From NCBI RefSeq assembly GCF_900172265.1, contig NZ_FWFK01000007.1, positions 62,001 through 126,000 on the forward strand: a stretch of DNA of 64,000 bases. Reading direction: 5' to 3'. The position numbers were made by a program, and so were the translations under genes. This stretch comes from Roseivivax jejudonensis. GTDB lineage: Bacteria > Pseudomonadota > Alphaproteobacteria > Rhodobacterales > Rhodobacteraceae. Shown here piece by piece: positions 46,535-54,549 of this stretch. The notes beneath the pieces were generated by a model. It searched no databases. It was not told where the DNA came from and worked only from the letters and a program-made list of their open reading frames with translations. Numbering within the stretch: the stretch's first letter is position 1; each line of letters begins with the position of its first letter.

Positions 46535-47503
46535 ATGAGCGACATCGTCCGCTGGGGCATTCTCGGAGCCGCCAATTTCGCGCGCGACCAGATGGGCCCC
46601 GCAATTCATGCCGCGCGCGGCGCGCGTCTCGATGCGCTGGCGACCTCGAATCCCGGAAAGGCGACACCGTTCGCCGCCTTCGCGCCGGGCCTCAGGGTCC
46701 ACGACACGTACGACGCGCTTCTGTCGGATCCGGACATCGACGTGGTCTATATTCCGCTGCCCAATTCGATGCATGTCGAATGGACCCTGCGCGCGCTCGA
46801 CGCGGGCAAGCATGTGCTATGCGAGAAGCCCCTCGCGACGGAGGCCGGGGCCTTCGACAAGGTGATCGCGGCGCGCGACCGGTCGGGCCTCTTGGCAGCC
46901 GAGGCTTACATGATCGTCCATCATCCGCAGTGGCAGCGCGCGCGCACGCTCGTGCAGACCGGCGCGATCGGAGAGATCAGATCCGTCACGGCCATGTTCA
47001 GCTTTCACAACGACGACATGGCGAACATCCGAAACCGTGCGGAAACCGGCGGCGGCTCGATCCCGGACATCGGAGTCTACATCTACGGCTCGACGCGCTT
47101 CGTCACGGGGGAGGAGCCGCAGGAGATCCTGTCGGCCGATATCGCGTGGGACAACGGCGTCGACACGCGCGCGCACGTGACCGCCCGGTTCCCGTCCTTC
47201 CTCTTCAGCGGCTATACCTCGACCCGCATGGCACCTTACCAGGAGATGGTGTTCCACGGCACGGACGGCATCGTCCGGCTGACCGCGCCATTCAATCCGC
47301 AGGTCTACGACATGGCGCAGGTGGTGCTTCAGGATGCGGAACAGAGGGTGACGATCGAACGTTTCCCTGCCGACAACCACTACGTGCGGCAAGTCGAGGC
47401 GTTCAATTCGAGCATCACCGAGGGCACGGCGTACCCGTGCCCGCTGGAATTCTCGCGGGGCACGCAGGCCATGATCGACATGGTCTATGCCGCCGCCAAG
47501 TGA
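46535..47503 (+). CDS. Gfo/Idh/MocA-family oxidoreductase
   Basis: 322 residues from ATG 46535. N-terminal Rossmann fold (WGILGAANFARDQM, a GxxGxA type NAD(P) site), then VYIPLPNSMHVEWTLRALDAGKHVLCEKPLA with the EKP motif Lys. C-terminal domain with AEAYMIVHHPQW and GGGSIPDIGVYIYGSTRFV. Acts on sugars or polyols; substrate unknown. Independent of rpoH because of the terminator between. Confidence 0.9.
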   Translation: MSDIVRWGILGAANFARDQMGPAIHAARGARLDALATSNPGKATPFAAFAPGLRVHDTYDALLSDPDIDVVYIPLPNSMHVEWTLRALDAGKHVLCEKPLATEAGAFDKVIAARDRSGLLAAEAYMIVHHPQWQRARTLVQTGAIGEIRSVTAMFSFHNDDMANIRNRAETGGGSIPDIGVYIYGSTRFVTGEEPQEILSADIAWDNGVDTRAHVTARFPSFLFSGYTSTRMAPYQEMVFHGTDGIVRLTAPFNPQVYDMAQVVLQDAEQRVTIERFPADNHYVRQVEAFNSSITEGTAYPCPLEFSRGTQAMIDMVYAAAK

Positions 47504-47534
47504 CCAACGACGCCGCGCAGCATCGGAGGACGAC

Positions 47535-47837
47535 ATGGCAGAAAACGAGACCGGCGAAGAGAAATCGGCCTACCAGCGCCGCATCGAGGCCAAGATGGCC
47601 GAGTGGCAGGCCGAAATCGACCGCCTGCGCGCCAAGGCCGAGGGCGCCCGTGCGGAAAAGGAAATCGAGTACGAGCGCGAGGCGCGCGATCTCGAGGTGA
47701 AGAAGCAGGACATGCGCCAGCGCCTCGACGAGCTGAAGCACAGCTCGGGTGAGGCGTGGCATGACGTGCGCCAGGGCCTCGACCGTGCCTGGGACAGCGT
47801 TGAAGACGCGTTCAAGAAAGCGCGCGCCCGGTTCTGA
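47535..47837 (+). CDS. Coiled-coil stress-response-like protein
   Basis: 100 residues, ATG 47535, CGGAGGAC upstream. Almost entirely helical and charged: YQRRIEAKMAEWQAEIDRLRAKAEGARAEKEIEYEREARDLEVKKQDMRQRLDELK. Tail WDSVEDAFKKARARF. Resembles short sll1863/YtxH-type stress proteins. 31 bases after the oxidoreductase, so perhaps cotranscribed. Confidence 0.65.
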   Translation: MAENETGEEKSAYQRRIEAKMAEWQAEIDRLRAKAEGARAEKEIEYEREARDLEVKKQDMRQRLDELKHSSGEAWHDVRQGLDRAWDSVEDAFKKARARF

Positions 47838-47914
47838 GGTGCACTTCGAGACGCGGCGGGCCCGTCGGCTCGCCGCACTTCTGCGCCCAGCCGCACGTCA
47901 GGCGACTTGGCGCG

Positions 47915-49183
47915 TCAGTTGACGACGGTCAGCCCTTGCCCCTTCGTCGGGGCATCGGAGTTCTGATCGATGAACCCGAGCACGAGGGGGCGGATATTGT
48001 TGCGCCAGCTGCGCCCCGCAAAAATCCCGTAATGGCCCGCGCCCGGTTCCACGTGGCTGGCCTTCTTCTCGGGCGGCAGTCCCGTCAGAAGATCGAGCGC
48101 CGCGACGCACTGTCCCGGAGCAGAGATATCGTCGTTGGCGCCCTCGACCGTCTTCACTGCGACGGTGGTGATCTTGCCGATATCCACCGGTTTTCCTTCG
48201 ACGGTGAACTCGTTCTTGGCGATCTCGCGCCGCTTGAAGATGCGCTCGACGGTCGAGAGATAGAACTCTGCCGGCATGTCCATCACCGCAAGATACTCGT
48301 CGTAGAACTTGTTGTGTGGGTCGTGGTCGGACGCCTCGCCGCGCGCGACGCGCATGATCTGTTCCGAGAAGGCGCTGCTGTGCCGATCGAGGTTCATCGA
48401 CATGAACGAGCTGAGCTGCAGGAGCCCGGGATAGACCCGGCGCCCGACGCCGGCATACTTGAAGCCGACGCGCTGGCACATCGTCTCTTCGAGCTGGCCC
48501 ATCGTCACCCGGTGGCCGAAGTCGGTCACGTCGGTCGGGTTGCCGTCCGGGTCGATCGGCCCCCCGATCAGCGTAAGCGAGCGCGGCTGCGCGTCCGGGT
48601 CGGCCTCGGCGAGGTAGGCGGTCGCGGCGAGGGTCAACGGTGCCGGCTGACACACCGCGATCACGTGCGTGTCCGGCCCCAGATGGCGCATGAAATCCAC
48701 GAGGTAGAGGGTGTAGTCCTCCACGTCGAACTTGCCGGCGCTGACGGGAATGTCCCTCGCATTGTGCCAGTCGGTGACGTAGACTTCGCAATTGGTGATG
48801 AGCGACTTGACGGTCGAGCGGAGGAGCGTCGCGTAATGGCCCGACATCGGCGCCACGAGGAGGATCTTGCGCGGCTGGGTCTCGCGGCCGGCGACCTCGA
48901 AGTGGAGCAGATCGCCGAACGGCCGCTCCACGACGGTGCGCACCTGAACGAGGTGATCCTTGCCGTCGTCGCAGGTCATCGTGTCGATGCCCCAGTCGGG
49001 CTTGGCCACCATCCGCTCGAAACTGCGTTCGGTGACTTCGCCCCACGCCGCCATCCAGCGAATGGCGGGGTTCGGCAGCATGGCCATGTGCGGGTAGGAG
49101 GCGAGCGTCCGCGCAGTCGCGCCAAGCCATTGATTCGTGTTCCGAATCGTCTCCATCATGTCGTAGGTCGCCATGTAGCGCAT
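47915..49183 (-). CDS. phaZ: Intracellular polyhydroxyalkanoate depolymerase
   Basis: 422 residues. Alpha/beta-hydrolase of the intracellular PHB depolymerase type; the Cys-centred box HVIAVCQPAPLTLA holds the nucleophile, with VEGANDDISAPGQ and HVEPGAGHYGIFAGRSW carrying the Asp and His. Degrades stored poly-3-hydroxybutyrate in the cytoplasm. Divergent from phaC, as in Rhodobacter and Paracoccus; the 111-base spacer holds a weak PhaR-like site. Confidence 0.95.
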   Translation of the reverse strand: MRYMATYDMMETIRNTNQWLGATARTLASYPHMAMLPNPAIRWMAAWGEVTERSFERMVAKPDWGIDTMTCDDGKDHLVQVRTVVERPFGDLLHFEVAGRETQPRKILLVAPMSGHYATLLRSTVKSLITNCEVYVTDWHNARDIPVSAGKFDVEDYTLYLVDFMRHLGPDTHVIAVCQPAPLTLAATAYLAEADPDAQPRSLTLIGGPIDPDGNPTDVTDFGHRVTMGQLEETMCQRVGFKYAGVGRRVYPGLLQLSSFMSMNLDRHSSAFSEQIMRVARGEASDHDPHNKFYDEYLAVMDMPAEFYLSTVERIFKRREIAKNEFTVEGKPVDIGKITTVAVKTVEGANDDISAPGQCVAALDLLTGLPPEKKASHVEPGAGHYGIFAGRSWRNNIRPLVLGFIDQNSDAPTKGQGLTVVN

Positions 49184-49259
49184 GATCTGCGTCTCCTTTC
49201 GCCGGATACTCGTCCGGATCGAACACCGCCAAACAGCCGCAGGTGCGTGGCGGGGAATG

Positions 49260-49270
49260 CTGCACTGCGG
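49260..49270. promoter_or_regulatory. Degenerate PhaR-like site before phaC
   Basis: CTGC ACT GCGG, one mismatch from CTGC-N3-GCAG, 24 bases before the phaC ATG and between the divergent phaZ and phaC. Weaker than the sites before the phasin genes. Confidence 0.4.
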
Positions 49271-49294
49271 AGAATCTAGGGGGGATCGTCAGCA

Positions 49295-51100
49295 ATGGCA
49301 ACTGAGACCAAGGCCGCGTCGGAGCTCAACGTCACGCGGCTCAATGAAAATCTCGCTAAGGTCGAGGAACTCTCCCAGCGTCTGATCGCCGCAATGACCC
49401 AGAAAAAGGCGATGAATCCGGCGCTCGCTGGCCCGAGCCAGGACCTCTATGCCAAGGCGGTCGCGGGCTATTGGCAGGCGTGGATGACAAATCCCGCGCG
49501 TGTCATGGAGCACCAGATCGAGTACTGGGGCAAATCGGTCACGCACTACCTGGAGGCGCAGCAAGCCCTGGCCTCCGGCCGGCTCAAGGCGCCCGACGAT
49601 CCCGGCCCGCAGGACCGGCGCTTCCAGAACCCGCTGTGGGACAGCCACCCGTATTTCAACTTCATCAAGCAGCAGTACCTCATCAACAGTGAGGCGCTGG
49701 AGAACGCGGTCGCCGACATCGAGGATCTCGATCCGAAGGAAAAGCGGCGGCTGAAATACTTCGCGCGTCAGATCGTCGACATGATGGCGCCGACGAACTT
49801 CCTGTCGACCAACCCCGACGCGCTGGAGCGCGCGATCGAGACCGAGGGCGAAAGCCTCGTGAAGGGGATGGAGAACCTGATCGCCGATCTCGAGGCCAAC
49901 GACGGCGAGCTTGTCGTCCGGCTTGCCGACGAGAGCGCGTTCGAGATCGGCAAGAACATCGCGACCGCGGACGGGGAGGTGATCTTTCGCAACCGCATGA
50001 TGGAGGTCATCCAGTACGCGCCCACGACGGACAAGGTGAAAGAGACACCGATCGTCCTGTTTCCCCCGTGGATCAACAAGTTCTACATTCTCGACCTGAA
50101 GGAAAAGAACAGCTTCATCCGGTGGGTCGTCGACCAGGGCTACACGCTCTTCGTGGTCAGCTGGGTCAACCCGGACGAGACCTATCGCGACGTGTCACTG
50201 GACACGTATGTCGAGGAGGGATTCCTGAAGGCGATCGACATCGTGAAGTCGGTCACCGCGCAGGACCGGATCAACGCGATCGGCTACTGCATCGCCGGAA
50301 CGACGCTGTCTCTCACCCTGTCGCTGCTCAAGCAGCGTGGCGACAAGTCGATCAAGTCCGCGACCTTCTTCACGACGCTGACGGATTTCGCAGACCAGGG
50401 CGAGTTCACGCCGTTCCTGCAGGACGATTTCGTCGACGGTATCGAGGCGGAGGCAGAACGGTCAGGCGTCCTGCGGTCGTTCATCATGGCGCGCACGTTT
50501 TCGTTCCTGCGCTCGAACGACCTCGTCTACGGCCCGGCGATCAAGTCCTACATGATGGGAGAGACGCCGCCCGCGTTCGACCTGCTCTACTGGAACGGCG
50601 ACGGCGCGAACCTGCCGGCGGCGATGGTGATCCAGTATCTGCGCCGGCTGTGTCAGGACAACGCGTTCTGTGCCGACGGGCTCGAGATCCTCGGGCAGAC
50701 CACGCATATCAAGGATGTCGATCTGCCGATCTGCGCGGTTGCCTGCGAAACCGATCACATCGCGGCATGGCGCGACTGTTACCGGGGCATGTCGCAGACG
50801 GGGTCGCGTAACCGGACATTCATCCTATCGGAGTCGGGCCACATCGCCGGCATCGTGAACCCGCCCTCCAAGAAGAAGTACGGTCACTACATCAACGACG
50901 ACCTGACCGGCACCGCGGACGAATGGATGGAGGGCGCGACCTATCACGAAGGGTCGTGGTGGCCAGTCTGGGAAAGCTGGATCGCCAAGCGAGCCGGCAA
51001 GTGGGTCGAACCGCGCAGCCCTGGGAGCAAGGATTATCCGCCGCTCGAACCGGCGCCCGGAAGCTACGTCAAGGTCAAGGCGCGCCAGGCCGAGCACTGA
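49295..51100 (+). CDS. phaC: Class I polyhydroxyalkanoate synthase
   Basis: 601 residues. Polymerises 3-hydroxybutyryl-CoA on the granule. Lipase-like box GYCIAGTTLS centres on the catalytic Cys (about residue 330). N-terminal PhaC_N region (WGKSVTHYLEAQ...RFQNPLWDSHPYFNFIKQQYL), PWINKFYILDL, and the C-terminal SESGHIAGIVNPP with the catalytic His are present. Size and lack of PhaE/PhaR subunit support class I. Confidence 0.96.
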   Translation: MATETKAASELNVTRLNENLAKVEELSQRLIAAMTQKKAMNPALAGPSQDLYAKAVAGYWQAWMTNPARVMEHQIEYWGKSVTHYLEAQQALASGRLKAPDDPGPQDRRFQNPLWDSHPYFNFIKQQYLINSEALENAVADIEDLDPKEKRRLKYFARQIVDMMAPTNFLSTNPDALERAIETEGESLVKGMENLIADLEANDGELVVRLADESAFEIGKNIATADGEVIFRNRMMEVIQYAPTTDKVKETPIVLFPPWINKFYILDLKEKNSFIRWVVDQGYTLFVVSWVNPDETYRDVSLDTYVEEGFLKAIDIVKSVTAQDRINAIGYCIAGTTLSLTLSLLKQRGDKSIKSATFFTTLTDFADQGEFTPFLQDDFVDGIEAEAERSGVLRSFIMARTFSFLRSNDLVYGPAIKSYMMGETPPAFDLLYWNGDGANLPAAMVIQYLRRLCQDNAFCADGLEILGQTTHIKDVDLPICAVACETDHIAAWRDCYRGMSQTGSRNRTFILSESGHIAGIVNPPSKKKYGHYINDDLTGTADEWMEGATYHEGSWWPVWESWIAKRAGKWVEPRSPGSKDYPPLEPAPGSYVKVKARQAEH

Positions 51101-51123
51101 CGCGAACCTGCGGCGGCAGATTT

Positions 51124-51140
51124 TTGCTGCGCCGCAGCAA
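51124..51140. promoter_or_regulatory. PhaR operator 1 upstream of phaP1
   Basis: TTGCTGCGCCGCAGCAA, a 17-base site of form CTGC-N3-GCAG with perfect 7-base arms. It lies 101 bases before phaP1. PhaR binds such TGC-rich inverted repeats in Paracoccus and Rhodobacter. Confidence 0.8.
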
Positions 51141-51152
51141 TTCCCCTTGAAA

Positions 51153-51167
51153 TGCTGCGGCGCAGCA
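51153..51167. promoter_or_regulatory. PhaR operator 2 upstream of phaP1
   Basis: TGCTGCGGCGCAGCA, the same CTGC-N3-GCAG form with 6-base arms, 29 bases (centre to centre) after operator 1 and so nearly three helical turns away. Two sites in tandem suit cooperative repression. Confidence 0.8.
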
Positions 51168-51240
51168 GGCATATTCCCAAGCGTCAAGAGGGGGCGTGAC
51201 GGGATGGCCTGTCACCCGTTGCAACTGAAAGGCGAGACCT

Positions 51241-51696
51241 ATGGCTGCTAAGACGCAAGATTTCACGACCATGATGAAAGACATGATGGGTGCCTTCCCG
51301 GTGGATACCGCCGCGATGGAAGACGCGTTCAAGACCACCGCAACCCTGAACGAAAAGCTGTCGGGCGTGGCGCTCGAAGCGGCCGAAAAGTCGACCGAGA
51401 TCTCCTCGAAGTGGACGAAGGACACGCTGACCAAGCTCAGCGAGATGTCCAAGGCCAAGTCGGAGCCCGCCGACTACGCGAAGGCCATGACCGACTTCGC
51501 GTCGGCCCAGGCCGAGATGACCGCCGAGCACATGGCCGCCTTCGCCGAGATCGCGAAGAAGGTCCAGATGGACACCGTCGAGCTGATGATGGCAGCCGGC
51601 AAGGACATGACCGAAGACGCATCGGCCGCCATGAAGAAGGCGACCGCAGACATGACCGCGACCGCCAAGAAGGCGTCGACCGCGGCCGCGAAGTAA
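51241..51696 (+). CDS. phaP: Phasin 1 (granule-associated protein)
   Basis: 151 residues, mostly helical. Phasin family region TLNEKLSGVALEAAEKSTEISSKWTKDTLTKLSEMSKAKSEPADYAKAMTDF with Ala/Lys-rich tail TAKKASTAAAK. Coats PHB granules and limits their size. Preceded by two PhaR operators and followed by a terminator, so it is a single-gene unit. Confidence 0.93.
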   Translation: MAAKTQDFTTMMKDMMGAFPVDTAAMEDAFKTTATLNEKLSGVALEAAEKSTEISSKWTKDTLTKLSEMSKAKSEPADYAKAMTDFASAQAEMTAEHMAAFAEIAKKVQMDTVELMMAAGKDMTEDASAAMKKATADMTATAKKASTAAAK

Positions 51697-51749
51697 GTCT
51701 TCGCACCGAGATCCGCGCCGCTCTCCTCCCAATCGCGGCGCGACCCTCT

Positions 51750-51777
51750 GGCGGGCTCGACGAGCCCGCCTTTTTTT
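51750..51777 (+). terminator. Intrinsic terminator after phaP1
   Basis: GGCGGGCT and AGCCCGCC pair around CGACG, followed by TTTTTTT. Located 54 bases after the stop. Confidence 0.92.
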
Positions 51778-51878
51778 ATGTCTCCCGAAAACGCGGCGGC
51801 ATTTTGCGGCTGCAGCATAATGCGCGCCCGCGTCACTCGATAATTCGCTAAATACCTGCTTTAAAACGAAATAAAAAA

Positions 51879-51893
51879 TGCTGCAGTGCAGCA
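51879..51893. promoter_or_regulatory. PhaR operator upstream of phaP2
   Basis: TGCTGCAGTGCAGCA, form CTGC-N3-GCAG with perfect 6-base arms, 117 bases before phaP2. It lies in an AT-rich stretch (51851-51880) suited to a promoter. The 313-base gap 51697-52009 otherwise contains only the phaP1 terminator and this promoter region. Confidence 0.8.
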
Positions 51894-52009
51894 AAAACTC
51901 TTGAAAGCGCGGCGCCCGTTCTCCATATACCCAGTGTAATCGACGAAGGGCGCAGGACGCGGTCTTCGCGCCGACAGACAGACCGAACCGACCTTTGGAG
52001 GATACAGAG

Positions 52010-52441
52010 ATGAACGACCAGACGCAGAACTTCGACGCCATGATCCGCAACGCAATGGATGCATTCCCGGTGAAGGGCGAAGCGTTCGAGACCGGCTTCA
52101 AGCGTGGTGCCGACCTGAACGAGAAGCTCACCACGATCGCCGTCGACGCCGCCGGCCGCAGCACCGAGCTTTCGGCCGAGTGGACCCGCGACACGCTGTC
52201 CCGCGTCGCCGAGATGTCGAAGGCGAAATCCGAGCCGGCCGCCTACGCCCAGAGCTTCGCCGACCTGACGACGAAGCAGATGGAAGGCACCGTCGAGCGC
52301 ATGACTGCCTTCGCCGAGATCGTGAAGGCCGCTCAAATGGCGACCGTCGAGGCGCTGATGGATGCCGGCAAGGCACAGTCGGAAACGGCCGCCAAGACCG
52401 CGACCAACACCGCGCGCAAGACGGCAGCCGCCGCGAAGTAA
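52010..52441 (+). CDS. Phasin 2
   Basis: 143 residues from ATG 52010 with a GGAGGA ribosome site. Clearly paralogous to phasin 1: DLNEKLTTIAVDAAGRSTELSAEWTRDTLSRVAEMSKAKSEPAAYAQSFADL. Ala/Lys/Thr-rich tail. Tandem phasins give two granule coats under the same repressor but with separate promoters and terminators. Confidence 0.92.
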   Translation: MNDQTQNFDAMIRNAMDAFPVKGEAFETGFKRGADLNEKLTTIAVDAAGRSTELSAEWTRDTLSRVAEMSKAKSEPAAYAQSFADLTTKQMEGTVERMTAFAEIVKAAQMATVEALMDAGKAQSETAAKTATNTARKTAAAAK

Positions 52442-52485
52442 GCGACGCACCGGATCGGGGTGGTCCCTGCGCCACCCTTCGGTTC

Positions 52486-52523
52486 AGACCGGCGGCCCCC
52501 CGAGGGCGCGCCGGTCTTTGTTT
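52486..52523 (+). terminator. Intrinsic terminator after phaP2
   Basis: AGACCGGC and GCCGGTCT pair around a GC-rich loop and are followed by TTTGTTTG. Located 45 bases after the stop. Confidence 0.75.
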
Positions 52524-52658
52524 GGGCGCAGGTCACGCGCCCATGCATGCCGCACCTGCAAAAACGACCGGCGACGAAGGCTTGCTCCGACCGCGCGCGT
52601 CGGCCTAGTGTCGTGGGCACGCTATCGCGATGCCGTCCTTGGTTCTGGGGGGAAGTCC

Positions 52659-53216
52659 TTGTCCGACGCCGAAAAGCCGCTTCTGATCAAGCGGTACGCC
52701 AGCCGCCGCCTCTACAACACCGAGACGAGCGACTACGTCACTCTGGAGGATATCGCGGGATTCATCCGCGACGGGCGCGACGTGAAGATCGTCGACCTGA
52801 AGTCCGGTGACGATCTTACCCGCCAGTACCTGCTGCAGATCGTCGCCGAGCACGAGAGCCGCGGCGAAAGCGTGCTGCCGATCAACGTGCTGACGGATCT
52901 CGTTCGCAGCTACACCACGCAGGCCACGACGATGGTGCCGCAGTTTCTCGCGGCGAGCTTCGAGGCCTTCCGCCAGGGCCAGGAAAAGTGGGTCGAGAAC
53001 ATGAACTCGATCAACCCGATGTCCAAGATGCCCGGCTTCGAGGCCGTGCAGGCCCAGCAGGAGGCGTTCCTCAAGGCGATGACCGGCGGCGGCACGCCCG
53101 GGTGGCCGAGCGCCCCTCAATCGGAGGCCGGCGAGGGCGAGGAAGATCTCGACGAGATCAAGCGCCAGCTGGCCGAGTTGCAGCAGAAGCTGGCGCGCGT
53201 CGACAAGAACGAGTGA
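52659..53216 (+). CDS. phaR: Polyhydroxyalkanoate synthesis repressor PhaR
   Basis: 185 residues from a TTG at 52659 behind GGGGGGAAG. N-terminal PHB/PHA accumulation regulator DNA-binding domain: LLIKRYASRRLYNTETSDYVTLEDIAGFIRDGRDVKIVDLKSGDDLTRQYLLQI (about 9-62). The middle (PINVLTDLVRSYTTQATTMVPQFL) binds PHB; the Glu-rich tail is coiled coil. Represses phasin genes until PHB titrates it. Confidence 0.95.
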   Translation: MSDAEKPLLIKRYASRRLYNTETSDYVTLEDIAGFIRDGRDVKIVDLKSGDDLTRQYLLQIVAEHESRGESVLPINVLTDLVRSYTTQATTMVPQFLAASFEAFRQGQEKWVENMNSINPMSKMPGFEAVQAQQEAFLKAMTGGGTPGWPSAPQSEAGEGEEDLDEIKRQLAELQQKLARVDKNE

Positions 53217-53255
53217 CCGGCGCGCCGCCGCGCGCACCAGGTCGGCCCGGTCAGG

Positions 53256-54446
53256 TCAGGTGCCGTAGGCGCGGGCCGGACGCATTGCCTCTTCGGCCGC
53301 GGCGATCAGCACGTCCGCCACGGCCGCGCATTCCGCCGGGGTGAGCCGCGCCGGCAGGCGCGTGTCGCAGGCCCGCATCAACATCGCCCGCGTTTGCGGC
53401 AGATCCTCGATCTCGCCCAGGAAGTGCCAGTTCCAGAAGGCGCGGGCGTTGTTCTCGCTCATGCCGAACACCTGAACCTTGACGCCTGCATCCTCCGCCG
53501 CCGCCGCGAAGGCCTCGACCTCGGCATCCGACATTCCGCGAAGGTTGAACTGCAGCGAATCCGGCGCGCGCTGCTCGGGGCCGAGCTTCTCCGGCACGTC
53601 GATCCAGGGCGAGGCGCCGAGCCGCGCCGCCACGAGGTCATGGTTGCGCCGGCCGAGCGCGACGCGCCGCGCGATCGCCGGTATCTGCGGCCGGATCACG
53701 GCTGCCGACAGGTTCGACATCCGCGTGTTGTAGAGCGGCAGCCGGTTCTGCCATCGGGCAAAGGCCTCGTGCAGGACGGGGTGCTTCTTCCAGTTGTGTT
53801 CGTAGGCGCCCGACATGATGACCGCCCGGGCGATCAGGTCGGCGTCGTCGCTCACGAGGATCCCGCCCTCGCCGGCGTTCACCAGCTTGTAGCTCTGGAA
53901 ACTGAAGCAGCCGACGCGCCCGATCGTGCCGATCTGCCGGCCGTGCCAGGTGGTCCCGAGAGAATGCGCGGCATCCTCGATCACCGGCACGCGCGCGGCC
54001 TCGGACAGCTCCATGATCCGGTCCATGTCCGAGGTGTGACCGCGCATGTGGCTGATCATCACCGCGTCGACATCGGCGAGCTTCGCCTCGAAATCCGCGA
54101 GGTCGATGCGGTAGTTCGCGCCCACCTCGCAGAGGACCGGCCGGCACTCCGCGTGCAGGATCGACGACGGCACCGCGGCGAAGGTGAAGGCCGGCATCAG
54201 CACGCGCGCGTCCCGCGGCAGGCCGAGCGCCTTCAGCGACAGGAACAGCGCCGCAGAGCAGCTGGAGACCGCCAGCGCGTAGCGCACCCCGAGATGCGCC
54301 GCGAACTCCTGCTCGAGCCGGGCCACGGGGCTCGCCTCGGGCGCGGTATAGCGGAACAGGTCCCCCGACCGGAGAAGACGGTCGATCTCGTCGCGCGCCT
54401 CGGCGGGGATCGGGTCGGCCTCGTGCATATCGGGGATCTGCGTCAT
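53256..54446 (-). CDS. DegT/DnrJ/EryC1-type PLP aminotransferase
   Basis: 396 residues from ATG 54446. Sugar-aminotransferase-like fold: LGVRYALAVSSCSAALFLSLKALGL, then VIEDAAHSLGTTWHGRQIGTIG and FSFQSYKLVNAGEGGILVS with the PLP Lys (SYK). YNTRMSNLSAAVIRPQ follows. The family aminates keto-sugars or similar substrates. It sits at the end of the amine block but shows no direct link to it. Converges on phaR. Confidence 0.88.
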   Translation of the reverse strand: MTQIPDMHEADPIPAEARDEIDRLLRSGDLFRYTAPEASPVARLEQEFAAHLGVRYALAVSSCSAALFLSLKALGLPRDARVLMPAFTFAAVPSSILHAECRPVLCEVGANYRIDLADFEAKLADVDAVMISHMRGHTSDMDRIMELSEAARVPVIEDAAHSLGTTWHGRQIGTIGRVGCFSFQSYKLVNAGEGGILVSDDADLIARAVIMSGAYEHNWKKHPVLHEAFARWQNRLPLYNTRMSNLSAAVIRPQIPAIARRVALGRRNHDLVAARLGASPWIDVPEKLGPEQRAPDSLQFNLRGMSDAEVEAFAAAAEDAGVKVQVFGMSENNARAFWNWHFLGEIEDLPQTRAMLMRACDTRLPARLTPAECAAVADVLIAAAEEAMRPARAYGT

Positions 54447-54549
54447 GTCGGATGGTCCTTGGTCAGCCCTCTCAGTGTCATAGGACGTCGCGGGCCCGCG
54501 CGCCAAGCGATATCACCCGGGGCGCGCACGTGCTGCAGCCGGCGTGGCG

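Noticed and set aside
51800-51822. Further PhaR site around GGCTGCAGCATAA
   Set aside because: It contains CTGCAG without the three-base spacer, so it does not fit the CTGC-N3-GCAG form.
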